From contig CALZLE010000065.1 of the NCBI GenBank assembly GCA_945788205.1, positions 1 through 7,015 on the forward strand: a stretch of 7,015 nucleotides of DNA, read 5' to 3'. The position numbers were made by a program, and so were the translations under genes. This stretch comes from an uncultured Desulfuromonadales bacterium. Its GTDB lineage: Bacteria; Desulfobacterota; Desulfuromonadia; Desulfuromonadales; Geopsychrobacteraceae. Below, in pieces: positions 1-6,432 of this stretch (position 1 is the stretch's first letter; every line of letters starts with the position of its first letter). The notes under the pieces are model-generated. The model did no database searches. It had not been told where the DNA came from and saw nothing but the letters and a program-made list of their open reading frames with translations.

Positions 1-1212
1 CATTCCGATATAAAGCTGCCCGGTCAGCAGGTTGCCGGTCTGTAATTGAGCACGCAAACCTTGGTTACGGAGTGCTCTTGAAATGGAAGTTTCCTGAAGT
101 CCGGTTTTTTCGTCGAACGCTTCCTCGTAGTCAAACTTCTTCCCCTGCGACCAGATTTCCATGCGCTCCGGCTCCATCATGACCAGCACCGGGATGCGGG
201 CTTTGTTGGTGTCCGCGTCGATGATCAGTTTGACTTCGATCACCTCACCGACAGGGATGCCACGAAATTCCACGGGCGCGCCCGGTTTCAGCCCTCGTAC
301 CGACTGGTCAAAATACATCAGGTAGTAGCTCTTCAGGTTATAGTGTTTTTTTAACGCTGCATCATGACTGGCAAACAGCCGGAACTCCTGGTCCGCAGCG
401 ACGTCCTCTTTGTCCGTTAAACTTGGAGGGGTTTCAAAGGCGATACCGCCCTGAAGGATCGAGACCAGCGATTGAGTATCGACCTTGATACCGCTGGCGT
501 CCAGCGTGACGTCAATGCCACTGGCATTCCAGAATCTGGTTTCCGAATTAACAAGATCATGGTGTGGATCATTAATAAAGATTTTGATGTCGACCGCTTC
601 CCCGTTGCTGTTGAAGTTGTAATCGATCACCTGACCGACCTGGATCTGTCGGTAGAAGATCGGCGAACCGACATTGATCGATCCGAGAGTTGGAGAACGT
701 AGAACAAAGTGCCGCCCGGGAACATTCGCTGTCACCCGTGGTGGTTTTTCCAGGGCTGTATAATCTCGGGCAGGCTTCCCTTCTTCCGATGGGTCAATAC
801 CGATATAAGCCCCGGATAACAGAGTGCCTAAAGCCGAGACCCCGCCCGCCGTAATACTGGCCCGCACCACCCAGAAGCGCGTATTTTCGGTTAGATAGGG
901 CATTGTCTCCTTCGTCATTCGGGCCAGCACCTTTACCGCATCAATCTCTTCCGCCAGGAGAATATCTTCAACCTCGCCGACTATTACATCCTTGTATTTG
1001 ACTTTGGTCTTTCCCACTTCAAGACCTTCGGCGGTCTCAAAGTAGATAGTGATCAGGGGTCCTTTTTCAGAGATCGATTTGTAAGCCAGCCAGCCACCAA
1101 TGATCAGGGCGATCAGCGGAATCAGCCAGATAATGGAGAAGCCACGCTTGATTCTCACTTCCGCTGTTGACGTTTTCTCATGCAGCGAAGATTGATTTTT
1201 TTCTTCATTCAT
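1..1212 (-). CDS. pqiB: Intermembrane transport protein PqiB (MCE family), 3' end outside window
   Basis: This is the N-terminal 404 codons of a PqiB/YebT-type MCE protein. The family is anchored in the inner membrane and builds a hollow periplasmic conduit for lipids between the two membranes. Residues 1-24 are polar. Residues 25-44 are one membrane segment (from GFSIIWLIPLIALIIGG). Three MCE repeats follow at about 52-141, 168-260 and 297 to the window edge. Each opens with the family pattern of a hydrophobic strand, a 'GL/GS..G..V.Y/F/R' turn and 'VG.V', for example VKYKDVIVGEV and VEFRGIPVGEV. The E. coli protein is about 546 aa, so roughly 140 residues lie beyond position 1, probably a helical needle. 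The start has a strong GGAGG six bases upstream and overlaps the stop of the preceding pqiA-like gene by 8 bases (ATGAATGA), so the genes are translationally coupled. No frameshift or stop was found. Confidence 0.94.
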   Translation of the reverse strand, partial: MNEEKNQSSLHEKTSTAEVRIKRGFSIIWLIPLIALIIGGWLAYKSISEKGPLITIYFETAEGLEVGKTKVKYKDVIVGEVEDILLAEEIDAVKVLARMTKETMPYLTENTRFWVVRASITAGGVSALGTLLSGAYIGIDPSEEGKPARDYTALEKPPRVTANVPGRHFVLRSPTLGSINVGSPIFYRQIQVGQVIDYNFNSNGEAVDIKIFINDPHHDLVNSETRFWNASGIDVTLDASGIKVDTQSLVSILQGGIAFETPPSLTDKEDVAADQEFRLFASHDAALKKHYNLKSYYLMYFDQSVRGLKPGAPVEFRGIPVGEVIEVKLIIDADTNKARIPVLVMMEPERMEIWSQGKKFDYEEAFDEKTGLQETSISRALRNQGLRAQLQTGNLLTGQLYIGM

Positions 1213-1843
1213 CTGTTTCCTCCATGACGTCCCAGATCAGCCGCGGATCAAAATACTCTGCGGCATACATGGTTAGAATGACAACTGCGGCAAAAAAAGC
1301 GGCGCCGGGTCCGGCATCGATCGACGCGACAGCTCCCAGCTTGACCAGGGCAACCAGAATGGTCACCACGTAGACATCAACCATCGACCAACGGCCGACG
1401 AGTTCGGTGATACGGTACAGGCGGGTGCGGTCCCGTGGGTTCCAGCGCCAGCGAAACTGCACCGACAGCATTAACAGGATCAGAATCAAAATTTTACAGA
1501 ATGGGACAAAGACACTGGCGATGAAGATGACCAGAGCGATCGGCCACATCCCGGAATGGATGAAATAGATCACCCCACTGAGGATCGTGTCAGACTGGGT
1601 ATGCCCCAGCGCTGAAGTGATGGTAATAGGTAGCATCTGGGCGGGAAACATCAGGACGCTGGCTGCGATCACCAGGGCCAAACAGCGAGCCAGGCTGTTC
1701 GGTTTGCGACCGTGCAGGGTCGAACCGCAGCGGGGACAACAGGCCAGCTGGCGTTCCTGTATGTCCGGCGGGGTACAGAGCAGGTGACAGGTGTGGCAAC
1801 TAACCATCCCCATATGTCTGGCTGTGAGCTCAGTGGTTGCCAT
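1205..1843 (-). CDS. pqiA: PqiA-family inner membrane protein, second of two (C-terminal-half equivalent)
   Basis: A 212-aa PqiA-domain protein of the inner membrane and partner of PqiB in the Pqi lipid-transport system. A zinc-ribbon-like cytoplasmic head carries CHTC at 16-19 and CPRC at 36-39. About four membrane segments follow, near 52-74, 98-126, 154-173 and 177-195. The protein ends with the family signature FDPRLIWD (198-205). RWSMVDVYVVTILVALVKLG (151-170) is the conserved PqiA core. I chose the start at 1843 over the ATGs at 1873 and 1870 because GGGAGA sits about six bases upstream of it, while the upstream ATGs lack a Shine-Dalgarno. It overlaps the end of the preceding pqiA-like gene by 14 bases and pqiB by 8. 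In E. coli one PqiA polypeptide of about 417 aa has both domains; here they are two proteins. Confidence 0.92.
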   Translation of the reverse strand: MATTELTARHMGMVSCHTCHLLCTPPDIQERQLACCPRCGSTLHGRKPNSLARCLALVIAASVLMFPAQMLPITITSALGHTQSDTILSGVIYFIHSGMWPIALVIFIASVFVPFCKILILILLMLSVQFRWRWNPRDRTRLYRITELVGRWSMVDVYVVTILVALVKLGAVASIDAGPGAAFFAAVVILTMYAAEYFDPRLIWDVMEETDE

Positions 1844-2441
1844 CGGAATCTCCCAGGGCGTCCCAGACATCATGCGTATCGAGAACGGTCAGTTGCGCTG
1901 CCGAAGTGACAATCAGTACGGCAAATGCCCACAGTGAAGGCCCCGGAATGATCTGCGCCAGCTTGGCCAGTTTGACCAGTGAGACCAAGATGCCGAGCAT
2001 GAAGACCTCCATCATGCACCAGGGCTGCAGCTGCTGGACAAAGCGGAAAATCTGGACCGAATACCGTGCCCGGCGCTTGAGATAGATCGGCAGAAGCACA
2101 TAGAGCAGGCCGAGTATCTGCAGCAGCGGAAAGAGCACGCAGGTCAGGAAGACCACTGTCGCCATACCCTCCATTTTTTGTTTATAAAGGAGCCAGACCC
2201 CGGTAATCAGGTTGCTCTGCTGTTCGAAACCGCCGGTCTGCATGGCCAGGAAGGGGCAGCTGATGGCCACCAGATAAAGAAACAGGCTGGCCAGGGCCAG
2301 GGCCAGGGAGCGTTCAATGCTGTTCGGTTTGGAGCTCAGCAACAGTGATCCGCAGCGCTGACAATAGGCTGAGCCGTGTTTCGGCAGGGGTGGAATCTGG
2401 GTTAGAAGATCGCATTCATGGCAAGCCATCAAGTCGGACAT
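1830..2441 (-). CDS. pqiA: PqiA-family inner membrane protein, first of two (N-terminal-half equivalent)
   Basis: A 203-aa PqiA-domain protein and first gene of the pqi operon. It has two cysteine pairs, CHEC at 7-10 and CQRC at 27-30, like a zinc ribbon. Membrane segments follow at about 44-66, 92-120, 142-163 and 167-187. The core LQPWCMMEVFMLGILVSLVK (138-157) matches the PqiA 'PW.M.DVF.LGILVS.VKL' pattern. It corresponds to the N-terminal half of a fused PqiA; the second half is the next, overlapping gene in another reading frame. AAGGAGA lies seven bases before the ATG, supporting the start at 2441. Its leader region is the relic of a mscS gene, so the operon promoter must lie in or upstream of that relic, or the operon is read through from the K+ channel gene. 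In enterobacteria pqi is SoxRS-induced; I see no clear SoxS box here. Confidence 0.92.
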   Translation of the reverse strand: MSDLMACHECDLLTQIPPLPKHGSAYCQRCGSLLLSSKPNSIERSLALALASLFLYLVAISCPFLAMQTGGFEQQSNLITGVWLLYKQKMEGMATVVFLTCVLFPLLQILGLLYVLLPIYLKRRARYSVQIFRFVQQLQPWCMMEVFMLGILVSLVKLAKLAQIIPGPSLWAFAVLIVTSAAQLTVLDTHDVWDALGDSDGNH

Positions 2442-2461
2442 CGATGGTTCTCCTTCAGCAA

Positions 2462-2641
2462 CTATGAAAATCCTTCGGGCTCTTGTACCGCCCGATTGAG
2501 AATCTCAAGCATTCTTTAGAGCGGGCTTTCGTAGGCCAAATCGACCGGCAGGTTGACCCGGACGATTTGGCTGCTGAAAGTCCAGTTGATCACTTCCTGC
2601 GATACCAGATCGACATAGGACTGATAGCATTGCCTGCTCCC
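2462..2641 (-). pseudogene. Relic of a MscS-type mechanosensitive channel (beta-domain fragment)
   Basis: Reading the minus strand from the TAA at 2644 gives an open stretch containing DLVSQEVINWTFSSQIVRV (2613-2557 region) and then NLPVDLAYESPL. This matches the MscS C-terminal beta domain, where 'IPN..L(I/V)S..V.NWT..D..VRV.(I/L)PV.VAY.S' is conserved. A TAA at 2518-2516 interrupts it in the same frame. It then continues with RMLEILNRAVQEPEGF to a TAG at 2464-2462, again matching the helical part after that motif ('SPLERMLEILNRAV'). A GAA-to-TAA change would explain the internal stop. The membrane part and pore helix are absent: the fragment starts directly after the K+ channel stop codon. 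No start codon or ribosome binding site serves it. It is a dead fragment that now forms the spacer ahead of pqiA. Confidence 0.75.
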
Positions 2642-2645
2642 TTAT

Positions 2646-3131
2646 CTAATGGTCTTTATGCCCGGCATCGCCCTGAACCGCACCGGGGAGTTCTTTTTGC
2701 GCTCTTTCTTCCCATGACTTTTTCATCAATTCACTGAGAATCAGAAACAGAACCCCGGTCGTCAGGCCGAACATCAACACCCCATTGACCGCTTCCAGAG
2801 CTCCTAGGAGTCGCCTCGCCTCACTCATGACCAGATCGCCATAGCCAAGGGTCGAAAAATTGACGACTGAATGGTAAAAGGCCGTACTGAAGTCCCCAAA
2901 TTCTCCGAAAAAAAGGAACAAAACAGCCCAGAGACTGATCTGCAGAAGATTCCCGAGCAGCGTGACGAGCAGGACAAAGGACAGCAGAATGGTCGCTCCA
3001 GTCACAGTAGTGCTGATCAGGTTTTTCCGTTCTAGAAGGTACAACAGGCGCAACAGAATGCTGACGACAAGACACTGAATCACCAGGCAGACCGCCATGG
3101 TACCGCATCCTAAAAGTAGATTTGTTCCCAT
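2646..3131 (-). CDS. Small potassium-channel family protein (Ion_trans_2 pore)
   Basis: A 161-aa inner-membrane protein with the K+ selectivity filter TLGYGD at residues 94-99. A pore helix precedes it (FYHSVVNFS, 85-93), and a final inner helix follows at about 109-134. Upstream are one membrane segment at about 6-32 and a long hydrophobic stretch at 40-76 that may hold one or two segments. The C-terminus is a short charged tail with no RCK/TrkA-N nucleotide domain, so gating cannot be inferred. Family knowledge says such proteins conduct K+ passively; the function in this organism is unknown. The start at 3131 has only a weak GTGGA upstream. An ATG 11 codons later (3098) has AGGA at a workable distance, so the true protein may be about 150 aa. 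The stop TAG at 2648-2646 abuts the MscS relic. It lies 58 bases after the small gene upstream, in the same direction. Confidence 0.88.
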   Translation of the reverse strand: MGTNLLLGCGTMAVCLVIQCLVVSILLRLLYLLERKNLISTTVTGATILLSFVLLVTLLGNLLQISLWAVLFLFFGEFGDFSTAFYHSVVNFSTLGYGDLVMSEARRLLGALEAVNGVLMFGLTTGVLFLILSELMKKSWEERAQKELPGAVQGDAGHKDH

Positions 3132-3189
3132 ACTCTATCCACTTCTGTAGTAATTCTGCTTTTGAAAGTCGAATCTGAACCGTAGCCGG

Positions 3190-3387
3190 CTAAAATGCCC
3201 GCTTGGCCTGGTCCATCACCCGGCCAGACAGACAGGTGATGGTCGATCGATCTGCCCTTTTGCGATCGCTGATTTGCACCCCCGTAACGCGGTCCGACCA
3301 GCCTTCGTCCAGGTGTCCTTCGACTTCAATTCGATAGTAGGCCGCTGCCCAAGGACGCAAATGTTCTTTTCTGTTGTGATTAATCAT
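3190..3387 (-). CDS. Small conserved hypothetical protein, apparently truncated by frameshift
   Basis: A 65-codon reading frame with a good AAGGGG seven bases before its ATG. The central part YYRIEVEGHLDEGWSD (17-32), followed by a spacer and then STITCLSGRVMDQA (48-61), resembles a widespread family of about 70-90 aa small proteins of unknown function. From memory these read 'Y.I.V.GHLD..WS.WF.G......G.T.L.G.V.DQAALHG.L..I.DL.L.L.SV'. Here the frame leaves the pattern right after DQA and stops (KRAF), so about 20-25 C-terminal residues are missing. Reading on in a shifted frame from about 3203 gives AGILAGYG and stays open to a TAG at 3112-3110, which fits a small indel at about 3200-3206. 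The family resemblance is a recollection of a pattern, not a search result. It may still be expressed as a shortened protein. Confidence 0.5.
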   Translation of the reverse strand: MINHNRKEHLRPWAAAYYRIEVEGHLDEGWSDRVTGVQISDRKRADRSTITCLSGRVMDQAKRAF

Positions 3388-3463
3388 GATTTGGCCCCTT
3401 ACCGCAGTTCCAGGGACAAACGTTTGGAGTTATTAGATGGAATTGTATTTGTTCCGAAGGGTT

Positions 3464-3497
3464 GGTGCATGCACCTAAATGGCGCAAAAATGGCGCA
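3464..3497. repeat. 12-bp perfect palindrome plus 11-bp-period direct repeat (candidate operator)
   Basis: GGTGCATGCACC (3464-3475) is a perfect palindrome. It is directly followed by two copies of AAATGGCGCA at 3477-3486 and 3488-3497, spaced one helical turn apart. The cluster lies in the 180-base gap between the LuxR-type regulator and the small truncated gene, about 80-110 bases upstream of that gene's start. A TACAAT hexamer on the minus strand (3447-3442) could be a -10 box for that gene, but no good -35 is seen. A site for a DNA-binding protein is possible; this is inference from position and symmetry only. Confidence 0.35.
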
Positions 3498-3543
3498 GAA
3501 ACGAACAGAGAGAGGTGTTTTTGAATTTTTGATCGGTTTTTGA
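3490..3543 (+). pseudogene. Possible N-terminal scrap of a tyrosine integrase
   Basis: A 17-codon plus-strand frame reads MAQKRTERGVFEFLIGF and then stops. Many phage-type tyrosine integrases begin with a short basic start of the form 'M..KRTERGV(Y/F)EF..GSG.WW.RY', and the first 13 residues fit that. Nothing after residue 17 continues the pattern in any frame I read. The start codon falls inside the second copy of the direct repeat. It is too short to be sure and could be chance; if real, it marks the edge of a lost mobile element. Confidence 0.25.
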
Positions 3544-3567
3544 GGGGAGAAAAATGTAGAACAGTAT

Positions 3568-6291
3568 CTATACGACAAGTCCTAAATCAGTCGCTTTTTG
3601 AACCGCCTGACGACGTTTTTCGACGCTGAGTTTCTGATAGATGTTTCTCAGGTGTGACTTTACGGTCACCGGGGAGATGTGTAGCTTGTCTGCGATCTCC
3701 TTGTTCTGCAACCGCTGGGACAGAAGTTCCAGAATGTCCAGCTCACGATGCGTTAGCGGGTCAGGCAAACACTGAGCGCTGGAGGGTGCCTGGTCCCGTT
3801 TGGTTCTGAACTCTGGAGACTCCTGTAAATCGACCTGGCCAGCGCCTTCGAAAGCGCTCAGGATCTGCTCGATCTGATCCGGATTGCCTTCATTGCGGTC
3901 CAGCCGCTTTAAGGAATCTGCCATGAGTTGGCCGCATTCGATAAATGGACGGACCCATCTGCCGGGCTCGGCTCGGCTCACAGATTCTGTCAAACACTTC
4001 AGGGCGTCATCTTCGCGTCCCAGTTTCAAGAGTGCTAAAGACTTCAGGGCCGCCACCTCAATCATCTGGCAGGTGAACCGGCACTCCTCGCTTATCTGAT
4101 CGATGGTTCGGAGTAGCTCAATAGCGTCCTCCAGGTTCTTTCTGGTCCCGCTGGCGATCAAAACCCTCGCACGAGTGATCGGGGACGATTCCAGCCACAG
4201 GTATAGCGCCGAAGGGACCGGTACTTCTTCAACCGATTGTGCCCACTCCGCCGCCTTCGTCAGATCGCCGCGCAACAAAGCGAGTCGGGCCTGGAAGGAG
4301 TGGGCCACAGATAAATATTCGGGCTCATTCAGTTCCAGGGCGAAATCCTGCAACCGGCGGCAGGTCTCTGCCGCATCGTCGTCGCACTGCATCAGTTGCT
4401 GAGTCAGCGATAACCCCGCCAAAGCATCAACCGCCGCCCTGGGCTCCAACACGTAACGAAGCGCGACCGCTTGCGCAAAGTGGCTTGCTGCGCCCTCTAA
4501 GTCCCCGGTGTGCAGTTGGGTGCAGGCGATAAAGTAGTAACTCCAGGCCTCGGCAAGCCGCATATCGTGCTTCTTTGCCACCTGCAGCAGGCGTTGCGCT
4601 TCGAGGCGTGTCAGCGACAGATCGCCGCAAAGCGAGTAGAGGAAGGCTAACCCGGCAATCAATCGTGAGCGCAAATAGTTCTCAGCCGGCGCGACTTCAC
4701 TGATCCTGGCTTTCAAAGCCTGAATGGCCTGATCCTTCTCACCGAGCATGCAACGAACCGAACCGAGCAGAAGCTCTGCCTCGCCCAGAAATGGGGTCTG
4801 CTTATCCATCAGCAGCGACACCGCCTCTTCAAGGGCCTGTCGACTGAGTTCGGGCTGACCCTCGAAGTAAGCGACGTATCCATGCAGGAAGGCGAATTCT
4901 CCTGCCACCATCGGTTCTGGCGTTTGTCCATGGAGAAGCACACCGACCTGCTCCAACAGTGGAAGGGCCCGGGCAAACTGATGCTGCAGGTTACAAATCC
5001 ATATCTCGGTCAGAAGCAGCTTCGGTCGCACCTGCCTGATCTCATTGGGAAGCATGTTAAGCCATTGGACAACGATATTCCATCGATCTTTCGCCAACTC
5101 GCTGTACCGATGCTCTTCGACGATATCTGCCGCACGCTCAATATCTCCCGCCAGTAGCGCATGCTTGATCGATTCTGTGATCAACCTGTTCGACTCAAAC
5201 CAGACACTGGCCTGGAGATGAAATTGGTTGATTTCCTCGACACTCAAGCTCTGTTTCAACTTGCGCTGCAGAAGCTCCTGAAACAGGTGGTGATACCGGA
5301 ACCATTGATTATCTGAATCGAGAGGGATAATGAACAGATTGTTTTTAAGCAGCCAGCTTACAAACATTCCTCCAGACATATCATCCTGACCCGGCGCTGT
5401 ATCATTCTCACGCAACGCATCGAACAATGAAGAGCAGAATCGGTTCAGGATCGAGGATTTCAGAAGGCAGAGCCGGATGGCAGAAGGCTGTTCCTCCAAA
5501 AGCTCGCTGAGCAGGTAGTCCATCACATAGCGCGAGGTCCCGCGCAGTTCCAAAAGTTTCTGGCCCGGGTCATTCTGGCCGCGCATAGCAAGGATTGCCA
5601 GGCGTAAACCGGTTACCCAGCCTTCGGTCTTTTCGGCCAGGGCTGCAGCGATGGACTCATCAATTTCTTCAGCCATCGACAAGTACAGCAGCTCTTTCAC
5701 TTCAGCAACCGAAAAGCGAAGGTCGCGCATCCGAATCTCGGCCAACAGGCCTTTACCACGAAGTGTCGAAATCGCGATACCTGGGTCCCGCCGACCAATC
5801 AAAACAAGCTGCATCGACAAGGGCGGATGGCGTAGCAGGGTATTCAGAAACTCAAGGACGGCCTGGTTCTGAACGAGATGAATATCATCGAGGACGATAA
5901 TAAAATCCTGCTCAATCAATTCCAGTTCGTTCATCAGGGTAATGGCCAACAGCTTGGTCGGTGGTAAAACCGGCGCATCGAGAAGGGCATGGATCTCCCT
6001 GGCCACATTGGGAAAAATTTTCTGAATAGCCGCAACAAAACAGAGAAGGAACTGGTTTAGTTCATTATCATTCTCATCGAGGGACAACCAGGTGGCGGGT
6101 TTCTCGCTCGACTCCAGCCAGCAACTGACCAGGGTGCTTTTTCCGTACCCGGCCGGAGCTGAGACCAATATCAAGCCCTGTGGGATGTTCTTGTCAAGAC
6201 GTCCCACCAATTCGGACCGGTGCACATGGTCTGGAGGGACCGGGGGGCGATGCAATTTGGATCGAAGGATGGGGGGTTGCGCAGTTGTCAT
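3568..6291 (-). CDS. LAL/MalT-like LuxR-family ATP-dependent transcriptional regulator
   Basis: A 907-aa cytoplasmic regulator of the large ATP-binding LuxR (LAL, MalT-like) type. Residues 10-30 carry the usual N-terminal 'LRSKLHRPPVPP...R..L' entry. Walker A is SAPAGYGKST (44-53) and Walker B is FIIVLDD (130-136), followed by IGRRDP (165-170). The LAL-typical GWVTGLRLAIL (224-234) and WFRYHHLFQELL (330-341) come next. Residues about 370-820 are a helical TPR-like domain that in MalT binds the inducer. A GerE/LuxR HTH spans 846-907, with NKEIADKLHISPVTVKSHLR as its core. The length is normal for the family and the frame is intact. GAGGA lies about six bases before the ATG, supporting the start at 6291. 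In this family ATP and inducer binding drive oligomerisation and activation of nearby genes. The inducer and targets here are unknown; neighbouring candidate targets are mostly broken. Confidence 0.93.
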   Translation of the reverse strand: MTTAQPPILRSKLHRPPVPPDHVHRSELVGRLDKNIPQGLILVSAPAGYGKSTLVSCWLESSEKPATWLSLDENDNELNQFLLCFVAAIQKIFPNVAREIHALLDAPVLPPTKLLAITLMNELELIEQDFIIVLDDIHLVQNQAVLEFLNTLLRHPPLSMQLVLIGRRDPGIAISTLRGKGLLAEIRMRDLRFSVAEVKELLYLSMAEEIDESIAAALAEKTEGWVTGLRLAILAMRGQNDPGQKLLELRGTSRYVMDYLLSELLEEQPSAIRLCLLKSSILNRFCSSLFDALRENDTAPGQDDMSGGMFVSWLLKNNLFIIPLDSDNQWFRYHHLFQELLQRKLKQSLSVEEINQFHLQASVWFESNRLITESIKHALLAGDIERAADIVEEHRYSELAKDRWNIVVQWLNMLPNEIRQVRPKLLLTEIWICNLQHQFARALPLLEQVGVLLHGQTPEPMVAGEFAFLHGYVAYFEGQPELSRQALEEAVSLLMDKQTPFLGEAELLLGSVRCMLGEKDQAIQALKARISEVAPAENYLRSRLIAGLAFLYSLCGDLSLTRLEAQRLLQVAKKHDMRLAEAWSYYFIACTQLHTGDLEGAASHFAQAVALRYVLEPRAAVDALAGLSLTQQLMQCDDDAAETCRRLQDFALELNEPEYLSVAHSFQARLALLRGDLTKAAEWAQSVEEVPVPSALYLWLESSPITRARVLIASGTRKNLEDAIELLRTIDQISEECRFTCQMIEVAALKSLALLKLGREDDALKCLTESVSRAEPGRWVRPFIECGQLMADSLKRLDRNEGNPDQIEQILSAFEGAGQVDLQESPEFRTKRDQAPSSAQCLPDPLTHRELDILELLSQRLQNKEIADKLHISPVTVKSHLRNIYQKLSVEKRRQAVQKATDLGLVV

Positions 6292-6331
6292 TTGGTCCTC
6301 AATTCCAAAACGAGACAGAAACGATACAGGT

Positions 6332-6368
6332 CATCCGCTACATGTACGGATGCTTGTACTCAGAGTAC
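6332..6368. promoter_or_regulatory. Two adjacent palindromes upstream of the LuxR-type gene (candidate operator or leader hairpins)
   Basis: The first, 6332-6352, has ten-base arms CATCCG + TACA and TGTA + CGGATG with one unpaired C at 6338. The second, 6356-6368, is GTACTC-A-GAGTAC. Only three bases separate them. They sit 41-77 bases before the regulator's start codon, where an operator or a leader RNA structure would act. Ten-base arms are unlikely by chance in 7 kb; the six-base-arm palindrome alone could be chance. No T-run follows on the minus strand, so a classical terminator is not supported. Confidence 0.45.
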
Positions 6369-6422
6369 CAAGACGCTAAAGAGCACAACAAAAAGAAGGT
6401 GCAAAGCGCGGTTCGTTTTCAT
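6360..6422 (-). pseudogene. Signal-peptide stub of a lost gene, or a 20-aa leader peptide
   Basis: A 20-codon frame begins MKTNRALHLLFVVLF and continues SVLVL before a TGA at 6362-6360. It has a typical Sec signal-peptide shape: a basic n-region, then a hydrophobic core. AAGGGG lies six bases before its ATG and overlaps the stop codon of the DUF1214 relic, as in a coupled operon. After the TGA the same frame gives VQASVHVADDL and stops shortly after. The simplest reading is the first codons of a third exported-protein gene whose body was deleted. The alternative is a hydrophobic leader peptide for the regulator, since its stop codon lies inside the palindrome at 6356-6368. Confidence 0.4.
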
Positions 6423-6432
6423 ATCTGTCCCC

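Noticed and set aside
472..702. Plus-strand 76-codon frame inside pqiB
   Set aside because: It is antisense to the second MCE domain, with no ribosome binding site or recognisable motif.
1844..1873. Upstream ATGs of the second pqiA-like gene (1873, 1870)
   Set aside because: They lack a Shine-Dalgarno and would give a 44-base overlap; the ATG at 1843 has GGGAGA at proper spacing.
2475..2495. Hairpin TCGGGC/GCCCGA with 9-base loop as a terminator after the K+ channel gene
   Set aside because: The stem is only six bases, the T-run is short and displaced, and it lies within the MscS relic coding pattern, so chance is likely.
2496..2508. 13-bp palindrome TTGAGA-A-TCTCAA upstream of pqiA
   Set aside because: Six-base arms are expected once or twice by chance in 7 kb, and the bases are explained as MscS relic codons.
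2483..2737. Plus-strand 84-codon frame across the gap before the K+ channel gene end
   Set aside because: The minus strand of the same stretch shows MscS homology and the channel C-terminus; the plus frame is its shadow.
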